In this document: in pieces, positions 8,401 through 16,352 of the stretch
Numbering within the stretch: position 1 is the stretch's first letter
Layout of the letters: each line of letters starts with the position of its first letter
Assembly: GCF_014349235.1 (NCBI RefSeq)
Contig: NZ_JACSOH010000029.1
Span: forward strand, 1-54,514
Length of the DNA stretch: 54,514 nucleotides
DNA from: Cytophaga sp. FL35
GTDB taxonomy: Bacteria; Bacteroidota; Bacteroidia; Flavobacteriales; Flavobacteriaceae
Reading direction: 5' to 3'
Made by a program: the position numbers and the translations under genes
The notes under the pieces: model-generated
What the model saw: only the letters and a program-made list of their open reading frames with translations
Database searches by the model: none
What the model was told of the DNA's origin: nothing

Positions 8401-9380
8401 CTATTACGGTTTAAAACACTTATGACCAATCTCTTTACCGTTTCCATTTCTTCTGGTTTACTAGAAGCTATAAAAAGGGTTAAACTAGCCAGGGTATCGT
8501 TATTTATGATAAGGCGTTCTGCTGTAGTATAGAGCATATTGTTTTGCTCCAAAAACTTTAAAAAGCAAGCTGCCGCTATACGCTTGTTGCCATCTACAAA
8601 AGCGTGATTTTTTACGATCAAATATAACAGGGTCGCTGCCTTTTCTTCTAGCGTTGGATAAAAGTCTTGATTACCAAATCCTTTTTCTATTTGCTTAACA
8701 GCACTTTCAAAACTGTTGTCTTTTTCTTTACCAAATACACCACTACTAAATTCCGTTAGCATTGCTTTAATAATAGTCTGGTAGTCTTTTAAACTAGGGT
8801 AATTGGCATCTCGTTTTGTTGATCCTCTAATATCTAATTGCTCATGGTCATAATCATCCAAAAGGCTCAAACCTTTGGCAAAGATTTCTAAGATGGCATT
8901 TTCAGAAGCTTTTTCTTCAATAGCTAGCGTAGCCGCTCTTGTTAATATATGAATGCCATCTTTTAGCAATTTTACTTCTTGCTCTTTTTGTTGTAGTCTT
9001 TTTTCATTAATTGCGTAACCTTTAACCAAAAACTCTTTTAGAACACGGTTTGCCCAAATACGAAACTGTGTGCCTTGATGGGATTTTACCCGATAGCCAA
9101 CGGATATTATGACATCTAGATTGTAATATTTTGTGCTTTTTGTTTGGGTTTTTCCTTCTATGGCCCCGTGTTGAGTGGTATGTGCAAAATTTGCACTAAC
9201 CAAATCTTCCACTAATTCTCCTTCCTTAAAAATATTGCGAATATGCCTACCAATAACCGTTCTATCTCTATTAAAAAGTTGGGTAAGTTGTTCTTGATTG
9301 AGCCATACGGTTTCTTTGTCTAGCTGAACCGAAACTTCAATTTGATTGTTGTCGGATTTGTATATAACTACTTCGCCCAT
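8397..9380 (-). CDS. RhuM-family protein with C-terminal Fic/Doc domain
   Basis: A 327-residue two-domain protein. The N-terminal half is the RhuM ('virulence RhuM') family region, with WLNQEQLTQLFNRDRTVIGRHI, split here as WLNQEQLTQLF and RDRTVIGRHI, and YYNLDVIISVGYRVKS. The C-terminal half is a Fic/Doc domain whose core motif HAFVDGNKR is closer to Doc (HxFxxANKR, a kinase that phosphorylates EF-Tu) than to AMP-transferring Fic (HPFxxGNGR). It sits between hsdS, 8 bases upstream, and hsdR, which it overlaps by 4 bases. RhuM genes inside type I R-M operons are known in other bacteria, but their job is unclear. It may act as a toxin-like guard of the restriction system. No matching antitoxin gene is apparent next to it. 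Confidence 0.9.
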   Translation of the reverse strand: MGEVVIYKSDNNQIEVSVQLDKETVWLNQEQLTQLFNRDRTVIGRHIRNIFKEGELVEDLVSANFAHTTQHGAIEGKTQTKSTKYYNLDVIISVGYRVKSHQGTQFRIWANRVLKEFLVKGYAINEKRLQQKEQEVKLLKDGIHILTRAATLAIEEKASENAILEIFAKGLSLLDDYDHEQLDIRGSTKRDANYPSLKDYQTIIKAMLTEFSSGVFGKEKDNSFESAVKQIEKGFGNQDFYPTLEEKAATLLYLIVKNHAFVDGNKRIAAACFLKFLEQNNMLYTTAERLIINNDTLASLTLFIASSKPEEMETVKRLVISVLNRNR

Positions 9381-9388
9381 ATTTTCAC

Positions 9389-10552
9389 TTATTGAACTGT
9401 CGCATATTTTGAGACAGTTGCTTCTTTTGTCAACGCACCCGAAAAGGCTTTTTGTAATATGGATTTTTTAAGGTCTTCTAAGTTGGTGAGTTTTTGTTGG
9501 TAGTGGGATTTCATTTTACTTTGATTTGCATCTAATTCTTCCATTAAGTCAACAAATTCATTCTGGGTAGTTATGGATTTAGGTTGAATGATTTTAAGGT
9601 TAGCCAATATTTTACTTGAAACATTCGGAAATGTTGAGCCTGTACCCAAATCATATATAGTTTGTTGATTACATCTTATGAAAAAATTAATCCATTTTTG
9701 GCTTTTCACATTTCTGATTGCTGCAACTCCTCGGCCAATACATGCTTGAAATCCTGCAATATTTATTCTGCCGGTTGTAGAACCTCTTACACATAGGATT
9801 AAATCACCTTCTTCACAAAGTTTTGTAGGTTGAGTTGTCCATTTGCTCATAACCGTTTTTGAGAAAGGTTCAGCGCCAAATTCAACAGGACCATTTATAA
9901 GTGGTGTTCCAATGCCCTCTGAATTATAAGAAGTTCCTTTAGGGCTTTGCCCCATTATAATCTCGCAAACCTCACCTAAAGTTTTCTCCTCCCAACCATC
10001 ACCTTTCCCTTCGACTCCGCTCAGGGCAAGTTGGCTAAAAATTTCATTGAGCTTAGATTGAAACAACTCTTTCGCATTTTCTATATTTTTCTCAATATTG
10101 GCTCGGGCTTGGTCTATGGCTGCAAAGGCTTTATCGAGTATCGCTACGATTTGTTTTTGTTCGGGAAGTGGTGGGATTGGGATTGGGATTTTCAATAAAT
10201 CTGACTTAACTAAACTTGGTCTTCCTGAACCTCTATCCATTTCAGTAAAATCAAAAGACAGACAGAAGTAGTGAAGATAGTTTTTGTCTAAACCTTCTTT
10301 TGCATGAAGACCAAATGCGGTATCAACGTTCCAAAATTTTTTAGTTATAAAAAGAGGTGAGTTGATTGTTCCTTTTCTCCCAATAATTGTTGTCCCTTCT
10401 TCACAAATATAATCATCAGCATATCCCATAACTTTCCCTGCACTTCCAAGAATAGGATATTTACCATTTGGATTTAAAACTTCTTTTTGGTTACGACCAC
10501 TTCGAATTTCCAATACTTCAGACCATTGTTTCATTGCCCAACCTTCGCTCAT
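9389..10552 (-). CDS. hsdS: Type I restriction enzyme specificity subunit (HsdS)
   Basis: A 387-residue HsdS that recognises the bipartite target for both methylation and cutting. It has two target-recognition domains: the first about 8-130 (EVLEIRSGRNQ to LLKIPIPIPPLPEQKQIV) and the second about 190-330 (KTLGEVCEIIMGQSPKG onward). Each is followed by a helical spacer (DQARANIEKNIENAKELFQ and LTNLEDLKKSILQKAFSG), the usual circular pattern. The linker before the second domain contains the residues LSGVEG, encoded by a repetitive palindromic sequence. The start overlaps the ORF6N gene stop as ATGA. The gene appears full length, and no second hsdS or partial copy is seen that would allow shuffling. 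Confidence 0.93.
   Translation of the reverse strand: MSEGWAMKQWSEVLEIRSGRNQKEVLNPNGKYPILGSAGKVMGYADDYICEEGTTIIGRKGTINSPLFITKKFWNVDTAFGLHAKEGLDKNYLHYFCLSFDFTEMDRGSGRPSLVKSDLLKIPIPIPPLPEQKQIVAILDKAFAAIDQARANIEKNIENAKELFQSKLNEIFSQLALSGVEGKGDGWEEKTLGEVCEIIMGQSPKGTSYNSEGIGTPLINGPVEFGAEPFSKTVMSKWTTQPTKLCEEGDLILCVRGSTTGRINIAGFQACIGRGVAAIRNVKSQKWINFFIRCNQQTIYDLGTGSTFPNVSSKILANLKIIQPKSITTQNEFVDLMEELDANQSKMKSHYQQKLTNLEDLKKSILQKAFSGALTKEATVSKYATVQ
10007..10026 (-). repeat. REP-like imperfect palindrome inside hsdS
   Basis: The coding strand reads CCCTGAGCGGAGTCGAAGGG, an imperfect palindrome of the CTGAGCGNAGTCGAAG type that I know as dispersed repeats in many Bacteroidota genomes. It lies in frame in the linker between the two halves of HsdS and encodes LSGVEG. 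This suggests a repeat inserted in a permissive linker. Confidence 0.6.
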
Positions 10553-10572
10553 ATCAACTCTTTAATTTGGTT
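10547..10572. repeat. Direct repeat at ORF6N/hsdS junction, copy 1
   Basis: A 26-base sequence beginning GCTCATATCAACTCTTTAAT is identical to bases 11410-11435. On the minus strand it encodes the last residues of the ORF6N protein (NQIKELI), its stop and the first bases of hsdS. The two copies bracket the ORF6N gene exactly. Confidence 0.9.
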
Positions 10573-11415
10573 CAGAATAGTAACAGAAGCCGTTTCTAAC
10601 TTAGAAAAAGCAAACCATTTTTTGCCCAAATCTTTAAGGCTGGCTCCTATATGGTACACTTCTTTTTGGTCAAGTATTAAAAAGCGGTCGTGGGCTTTTG
10701 TAAAAGGTACTGCCTTAAATGTGGGGTATTGGCTACTGGCTTTTGCTATGTCTAGTTGCATCTTTTTGCTAATGGTTTTACTCAATAACAGAACGTCTAC
10801 GTCTTTTTTCTTTTTGGTTAATTGGGTAATCACGCTATCGTCTAGGTAGTTGTCTATTACTATGATTTGCTGTTTGGCATTTTTAATCAATCGGCTTACA
10901 AAATCATAAGCATCATAGGTTTGCCCGTCAAAAAAAACGCCTTGGTGGTGTTCTATTTCGGGTGCTTCCAGGGCTTGAAACACTTGCTCAAATTTGCTAT
11001 CCGTTTCTAGTTTATGTTGCTTGAAATCTTGAGATAATTGCAAAAGTGTAAGGTTATTGCCAATTGTCTTACGCATTTGCACAAAAGCATTCATTATCTG
11101 TATGCTTACTTGTATGGCTACTTGGCTACGCAATACGGCAGAAAGCATAGCAACACCTTGCTCGGTAAAGGCGTAAGGATTATTAGATGAATGTTTCAGT
11201 TTTTCAAACCGGTCACAATTTGTGACCAGTTCATTTTTTTCATTATCGCTTAGTTGAAATCTAAAGGCTTGTGGAAACCGTTCTAAATTTCGCTTAACAG
11301 CCTGATTGAGTACTTTGGTTTCTACTTGGTACATTTCTGCCAAATCTCGGTCTATCATTACAGGTTCATCCCGAAATGTAAAGATTCTATTTTCTATCAA
11401 AATTAAATTGCTCAT
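10549..11415 (-). CDS. ORF6N-domain protein with PLD-like C-terminus
   Basis: A 288-residue protein. Residues about 5-120 are a phage-type ORF6N DNA-binding domain (LAEMYQVETKVLNQAVKRN; YAFTEQGVAMLSAVLRS). The middle is a helical linker. The last 120 residues look like a phospholipase-D-like half domain: IIVIDNYLDDS, then HDRFLILD and HIGASLKDLGKKW, with HxR replacing the HxK of classic PLD nucleases. It lies between hsdM and hsdS, overlapping both by 4 bases. Its last nine residues, ILNQIKELI, are identical to those of HsdM because a short junction sequence is duplicated. Function is unknown; ORF6N proteins commonly sit inside type I R-M operons and may regulate or guard them. Confidence 0.88.
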   Translation of the reverse strand: MSNLILIENRIFTFRDEPVMIDRDLAEMYQVETKVLNQAVKRNLERFPQAFRFQLSDNEKNELVTNCDRFEKLKHSSNNPYAFTEQGVAMLSAVLRSQVAIQVSIQIMNAFVQMRKTIGNNLTLLQLSQDFKQHKLETDSKFEQVFQALEAPEIEHHQGVFFDGQTYDAYDFVSRLIKNAKQQIIVIDNYLDDSVITQLTKKKKDVDVLLLSKTISKKMQLDIAKASSQYPTFKAVPFTKAHDRFLILDQKEVYHIGASLKDLGKKWFAFSKLETASVTILNQIKELI

Positions 11416-11435
11416 ATCAACTCTTTAATTTGGTT
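11410..11435. repeat. Direct repeat at hsdM/ORF6N junction, copy 2
   Basis: Identical over 26 bases to 10547-10572. On the minus strand it encodes the end of HsdM (NQIKELI), the stop codon and the first bases of the ORF6N gene. Similarity continues a few bases further with single changes. Confidence 0.9.
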
Positions 11436-12869
11436 TAAAATAGAACTTGTCTCCTCATCCAAACTTTGCATTTCCTCCAAAATTTCTTCTGGGCTTCGCA
11501 ACGGTGCTTCTGCGGGTGTATTGGGATTTTTGGGTGATAAATCTAAGGTGTCTTCGAGAACCTCAGACACAGATACATTCCAACTCTTCTCTGATTCCTG
11601 TTTGGTTTTCGCGAAAGCGATAAACTCTTCCATATCGGCATCGTTTAAAGGATTGGTTTTTCCTAAACTTCTGCCGGCATCCAATTGGTAGTACCATATA
11701 TTTTTGGTGGGTTCGCCTTTTTGGAAAAACAAGACTACTGTTTTAACCCCTGCACCTGTAAATGTGCCTGCTGGCATATCGAGAATGGTATGCAGGTTAC
11801 AACTTTCTAACAAGTGCTTACGCAAAGACACAGAAGCATTATCGGCATTGCTCAAAAAGGTGTTTTTAATAACAATGGCGGCTCGTCCACCTGTCTTTAA
11901 ACTTTTGATAAAGTGCTGTAGAAAGAGGGAGGCGGTTTCTCCTGTTTTAATGTCAAAGTTTTGTTGTACTTCTTTGCGTTCTTTTCCGCCAAATGGTGGA
12001 TTGGCAAGTATAACATGGTAACGGTTTTTCTCTTGAATGTCTCGTATGTTCTCACCCAATGTATTAATGTGAATGAGGTTAGGTGCTTCAATGCCGTGCA
12101 GAATCATGTTCATAATGCCAATCACATAGGCCAAGTTCTTTTTCTCTTTTCCAAAGAGTGTTTCTTCTTGTAGCGTTTTAAGATTATCTGTGGTTTTCTC
12201 CATACGCTCGTACAAATAGTCGTAGGCTTCGCACAAGAAACCACAAGAACCTGCGGCACCATCATAGATTTTTTCTCCAATTTGTGGATCAATGACATTA
12301 ATCATGGCACGAATAAGCGGTCGTGGTGTGTAGTATTGTCCACCATTACGACCTGCATTCCCCATGTTTTTAATCTTGCTTTCGTACAAATGACTCAGTT
12401 CGTGTTTGTCAGTTGAAGCACGAAAAGGCAATTCGTCTGCATATTCTAAAATCTCACGTAGGTTGTACCCACTTTGGATTTTGTTTTTCAGTTCAGAGAA
12501 GATTTCTCCAATCTTGTATTCAATGGTTTTTGGATTGTCCGCATTTTGTTTGAAATCAGCCAAATATGGAAACAACTTGTAGTCCACAAACTGAACCAAA
12601 TCTGGTCCTGTCATCGCTTTGTGGTGGTCAAGTTTTCCGTCTGCACCTTTAGGCATTGCCCAATTTGGCCAACGGTATTCTTCATCTAAAATGAAGTTGT
12701 AATCTTCTCCACGTAGTTCTGCTTCGTCTGCTTTGTCTTGTTCTAATTCGTCCAAGTAGCGTAAGAACATCACCCAAGAGGTTTGTCCTATGTAATCTAA
12801 TTCGCTGTCCGCTCCTGAATCTTTGTAGAGCAGGTCATCTATGTTTTTAAAAGTCTGTTCAAAACTCAT
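11412..12869 (-). CDS. hsdM: Type I restriction enzyme methylase subunit (HsdM)
   Basis: The adenine-N6 methyltransferase subunit, 485 residues. With HsdS it methylates the host target; with HsdR added it restricts foreign DNA. Visible parts: N-terminal HsdM_N helical domain (SFEQTFKNIDDLLY; YIGQTSWVMFLRYLDELEQ), AdoMet motif I in IYDGAAGSCGFL, a variant of the usual DPACGTGG, and catalytic motif IV ANPPFGG. The C-terminal helical region binds HsdS. It is the first gene of the operon hsdM, ORF6N, hsdS, rhuM-doc, hsdR. The C-terminus contains EFIAFAKTK, encoded by the palindromic GCTTTCGCGAAA motif. The 132 bases upstream, towards the recombinase gene, must hold the promoter. Confidence 0.95.
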   Translation of the reverse strand: MSFEQTFKNIDDLLYKDSGADSELDYIGQTSWVMFLRYLDELEQDKADEAELRGEDYNFILDEEYRWPNWAMPKGADGKLDHHKAMTGPDLVQFVDYKLFPYLADFKQNADNPKTIEYKIGEIFSELKNKIQSGYNLREILEYADELPFRASTDKHELSHLYESKIKNMGNAGRNGGQYYTPRPLIRAMINVIDPQIGEKIYDGAAGSCGFLCEAYDYLYERMEKTTDNLKTLQEETLFGKEKKNLAYVIGIMNMILHGIEAPNLIHINTLGENIRDIQEKNRYHVILANPPFGGKERKEVQQNFDIKTGETASLFLQHFIKSLKTGGRAAIVIKNTFLSNADNASVSLRKHLLESCNLHTILDMPAGTFTGAGVKTVVLFFQKGEPTKNIWYYQLDAGRSLGKTNPLNDADMEEFIAFAKTKQESEKSWNVSVSEVLEDTLDLSPKNPNTPAEAPLRSPEEILEEMQSLDEETSSILNQIKELI

Positions 12870-13001
12870 TTGGAAAATAATTTTATTGAAAATTTAGCCT
12901 TAATCTCTGATGGGCTAAAAATAAATGGGGGAGGCATTTTTAGTCTAGCGGATGAACCGTACTAATTATTGCGGCCTAAAATAAATAAATAAAACTTAAT
13001 A

Positions 13002-13613
13002 TCATTTGTTATTATAAGGCCTTAATTGAGCATCAAGCCCCCGATGCCTTAAATATTTATAGTAGGTCGCCCTAGAAATTTTTAACCGCTCGCATATTTC
13101 CGTAACAGTCAATCTTCCTTCTTTAAAATATTCCTCACAAAGAACAGCCTTTTGCTTATTCTTTTCACTGATTCCCTTAGGCGCTCCTAAAACCTTTCCC
13201 CTTCTCCTTGCGGACTGCAAACCTGCTTTGGTCCGTTCGATGATGATATCCCTCTCAAGTTGTGCAAGGGATGCAAAAAGGTTGATGATGAACTCCGAAT
13301 GGGAAGACCTTTCGGTCGTATCTATAAACGGTTCGGTAATACTCTTGAACTTCACCCCCTTTTGATCGAGCTCGTTCATCAGTTTCGTAAAGTGGATCAA
13401 ACTTCTGGCCAGTCTGTCGAGTTTCCAAACAACTATTGTATCACCCTCCCTAACAAAGTTTAATAACCTTGACAAACTTTTGCGTTCTTCCCTTGAACTG
13501 GAAACCTTATCGGTAAAAATGTTCTTTTCCTTAATCCCTTCTTTAAGCAGAGCATCAATCTGAAGATTAAGATTCTGTTCTGCGGTACTTACCCTTGCGT
13601 ATCCAAAAACCAT
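13002..13613 (-). CDS. Serine recombinase (resolvase/invertase family)
   Basis: A 203-residue small serine recombinase. The N-terminal catalytic domain begins MVFGYARVSTAEQNL with nucleophile Ser9, and has the KVSSSREERKSL, WKLDRLARS and SLAQLERDIIIERTKAGL motifs. A C-terminal helix-turn-helix (LTVTEICERLKISRATYYKYL) would bind DNA. The size fits a resolvase or invertase rather than a large phage integrase. It lies between the hsd operon and the ICE backbone on the same strand as hsdM. AT-rich inverted repeats directly upstream of its start could be its recombination sites. It could be a relic of the element that brought the cargo, a multimer resolvase, or an invertase; the sequence alone does not decide. 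Confidence 0.92.
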   Translation of the reverse strand: MVFGYARVSTAEQNLNLQIDALLKEGIKEKNIFTDKVSSSREERKSLSRLLNFVREGDTIVVWKLDRLARSLIHFTKLMNELDQKGVKFKSITEPFIDTTERSSHSEFIINLFASLAQLERDIIIERTKAGLQSARRRGKVLGAPKGISEKNKQKAVLCEEYFKEGRLTVTEICERLKISRATYYKYLRHRGLDAQLRPYNNK

Positions 13614-13671
13614 CTTTAAAGTTTATTTAAAGGTAAATAATTAAACTATTTTATTTATACGGAACTTTAAA
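13614..13671. promoter_or_regulatory. Nested AT-rich inverted repeats, candidate res/operator site
   Basis: CTTTAAA-GTTTA-TTTAAAG (13614-13632) is an inverted repeat touching the recombinase start codon. TAAATAA and TTATTTA (13634-13640, 13651-13657) form a second. TTTAAAGTT (13615-13623) is also matched by AACTTTAAA (13663-13671). Several paired sites just upstream of a resolvase gene are what a res site or self-operator looks like. AT-richness raises the chance of coincidence. Confidence 0.4.
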
Positions 13672-14097
13672 CTTTATGATAATAACGTTTTCGCTTATCT
13701 TCAAAAGTTCAATAAAACGGTGGTTAAAAGCTGCCTTGATGGACATAACCTATACCCTTTGAAATGTTATCCAATAGATATATGATAATTAATTCGCTAA
13801 ATTTTAAAAAGCAACTCTTTTTTTTTTTCTATTCTCTTCCCATATACCAATGGATACTTAGTCATTTATCCCCCGACATAAATTTGCTTTATACCAAAAC
13901 AAATCTACAGGACAGTCTTCAGAGCTATACGTGTGGCATCTTATGTGTATATAGCAATTCTTTAGTCAAACTTTGAAAAGAAGCTCTTCTCTTTTTATGA
14001 CCGTTTAATACAGAACCTCTAATATCGTTTACTTCAAAAGGAATCTTAGAATGTTTGATAAACTCACCCTTTTCTTTTTTTCTCCCTTTCCATAAAC
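13672..14097. other. Non-coding AT-rich stretch
   Basis: No convincing gene. The open frames here are short, low in complexity and rich in Phe, Leu and Ser. It separates the cargo recombinase from the ICE backbone, and nothing in it suggests a mobile-element end. Confidence 0.4.
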
Positions 14098-14219
14098 AGC
14101 GCCCTATCGGGCGCTAGCATTAGGGATAGCAGCGGCATCCAGCGCAGCGGGCCGTTAGGTTTCGTTGACCAAAAAGGCGACAACGGAGCTCTTTTTGGGC
14201 TTACGAAACCTTGAGGTTT
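14098..14219. ncRNA. Candidate structured RNA or nested hairpin element
   Basis: Several stems occur together. AGCGCCC-TATC-GGGCGCT forms a perfect hairpin at 14098-14115. GGTTTCGT (14158-14165) pairs with ACGAAACC (14203-14210). Nested inside, AAAAAG (14171-14176) pairs with CTTTTT (14191-14196). AAACC-TTGA-GGTTT (14206-14219) forms a competing hairpin. The stretch is richer in G+C than the DNA to its left and has no good open frame. It lies just 3' of the methylase-helicase gene, so it could be a 3'-end structure of that transcript or a separate RNA on the plus strand. Confidence 0.45.
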
Positions 14220-14261
14220 GCAAGGGCGATATATCGGATAGCCCGGCCAACGCCCAGAAAC

Positions 14262-16331
14262 TCATAAAGAAATGTTTTGGGGACGGGATGCTTCTTGGGC
14301 GGATGCCTTCGCGTTGGATTCTTTTTCTTTTTCTTCCGGTTCCACATCGTATTTGTCTTCTAGGGAAGTATTGATCTCTTCCAACCGTCGTTCCATTTGT
14401 TCCAACTGCTCCAATTTGTCGAATTCCAGTTCCAATACTTTTTTATTGGCCCGTATTGCCTTGGAATAATCATCTTTCAATTCGGTCTGTGTTCTGAGGG
14501 TCTTGGGTATCTTGGCCAAGGCATTGTGCATATACTCCCCAATGCTAAGGGGATTGGCCACGATTTTCTGCGAACCATAACTGTAGCTGGCGTTCGGGGT
14601 CTTCACAAACAAACGATGTTCCTCGGCATCGAGGACCCTGAGCCGCAATTCGGCATCCAGGAGGGAGACCATGGTATGCTCGCCTACCTTTTTTCTCTTG
14701 GATTCCAGAAGGTGTTGGAGCGCCTTTCCAATGATAAGTGTTTCTGACCTGTTGTCCAATTTCAATGCCCCGGATACCATTGAAAAATACACTTTCTTAT
14801 CGGAAACGGATTCCCACAAGGGAATATCCCTTTGAAGATTGTCAATATTTTTACCCGTTTTCAGCAATTCGTTTTCATAGAAATTGATATTGTTCTCGGC
14901 CTCCAAGCGGTTCTTCTTAAAAATGGAACGTTCGAGTTTGAGCTCTTCCAGCTGCTTGCCCAATTCTTCCTTTTCCAGATACAGCGGGTCGTTCTTGGCT
15001 ACGGCCAAGAGGGTCTTGTAGTCGATGGAACCCTCGTCGTTGACCGGCCCCATATCCAGTTTGTTGAATAGTATCGTACCATTGGTCAATTGTTCGATGA
15101 AATTCTTTTTGATGTTGACGTTGTTGAGCATCAGGGCATCGGTACAGTTCTCGACAATGTAGAAAGATACGATTACTTTGTTCCCAAAATGTTGCTTGGC
15201 ACCAAGGTTGCCCTTACGGATTCCCCTACCGTTGCGCTGGTCGATGTCCGTTGGCCGATAAGGAATATCCACATGATGTATCCGCACCAAACGTTGCTGG
15301 ATGTTGGTGCCCGTCCCCAATTTTTCGGTGGAGCCTATAATTACCCTGTAGGAGCCGTCGTTGACTTTTTTAAAGCATTCCAGCCGTTTTCTGTCGGTCT
15401 TGAAATCATGGATGAACACGACCTCCTCTTTGGGAATAGCATATTCTTCCACAAGAATTCGCTTGAGCTCATCATAAATATTGAAATGCTCCTTGGGTAC
15501 GCCCAAATCCGAAAAGACCGCCTGTGTTCCCTTAAAAGCATTTGTTTCGGTATAGGTTTTATGGATTTCGGAAGCTATAATGCGCAACTTGGCCTGCCCG
15601 GGGTCATCCAGTTCCTGATTCAATAACCTGGGGTCAATGGAGGCGTTCCTCATGTGATGGAGTGCTATCAACGACAAGGCACTTTTCTGTTCCTCGGTAT
15701 ATTCCTTTCCGCCATATAATAGGTTGCTGTCTCCACTCTGTAGAAATTCCTTTATCCGTTCAAAATAGGCCAATTGGGCGGGGGTGGGCTTTAGGGTATG
15801 GACATCGAGCTGCATTTTGGGCCTGTCAATTTGGTGCGTTGTGCCGTTGACGATGATCGAAATCTCGTTGTAGAGCGAGGACAAGAGTTTCATTTTCTTA
15901 AAGGAGCGGAAACGCTCGCGCACCTTGTAATCGCCGGAAACCGTTGGCTCGAACTCATAGGATTTATTGGCGAACACCTGTGCCCATTGGTCAAAGGAGG
16001 TAATGTTCATTTCCCGCATTCGGTTCGGAATCAAGTATTTGAACAGCACATAGACCTCGGTAATGGAATTGGATATGGGAGTACCCGACAGAAAAGTGGC
16101 CTGAAAATCCCTTTCTTTTGCCATTTGTAGATTTCGGATGGCCACCAAAAGGTTTTTACTGCGCTGCGAGCCTTTGTTAGTATTCAGTCCCGCGACCCGG
16201 TTATGCCGTGTGGTGTACATCAGGTTCTTGAACTTATGCGATTCGTCGATCATGATGTGCCCAAATCCCATTTGATCAAAATTGATGACCTCGTTCTGTT
16301 TTTGTTGCATCTGAAAATACACTTCGTCCAA
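14262..16331 (-). pseudogene. DNA methylase-helicase, C-terminal half after an internal stop
   Basis: The second half of a giant methylase-helicase, about 690 residues. It holds the DEAH-type box IDESHKFKN near its start, the SGTPISNSITEVY helicase motif, and the C-terminal helicase lobe with STEKLGTGTNIQQ and PTDIDQRNGRGIRKGN, followed by a long coiled-coil tail. It is in the same frame as the upstream half: the codons across the break read ...GLQQ-stop-RQNLKATLDEVY..., so one TGA at 16353-16355 separates them. The only nearby restart is a TTG at 16331 with no evident ribosome site. Without the Walker A of the first half it cannot be an active motor. Intact relatives are commonly carried by Bacteroidota ICEs. 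Confidence 0.85.
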
Positions 16332-16352
16332 AGTGGCCTTCAGGTTCTGCCG

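Noticed and set aside
9389-13613. Phase-variable hsdS locus driven by the serine recombinase
   Set aside because: There is only one hsdS and I found no inverted target-recognition repeats; the recombinase lies outside the operon.
13764-13976. A 70-codon plus-strand frame
   Set aside because: It is low-complexity and Phe/Leu/Ser rich, with no recognisable motif, in an AT-rich gap.
15090-15626. A 178-codon plus-strand frame
   Set aside because: It is antisense to the helicase lobe with motif PTDIDQRNGRGIRKGN on the other strand.
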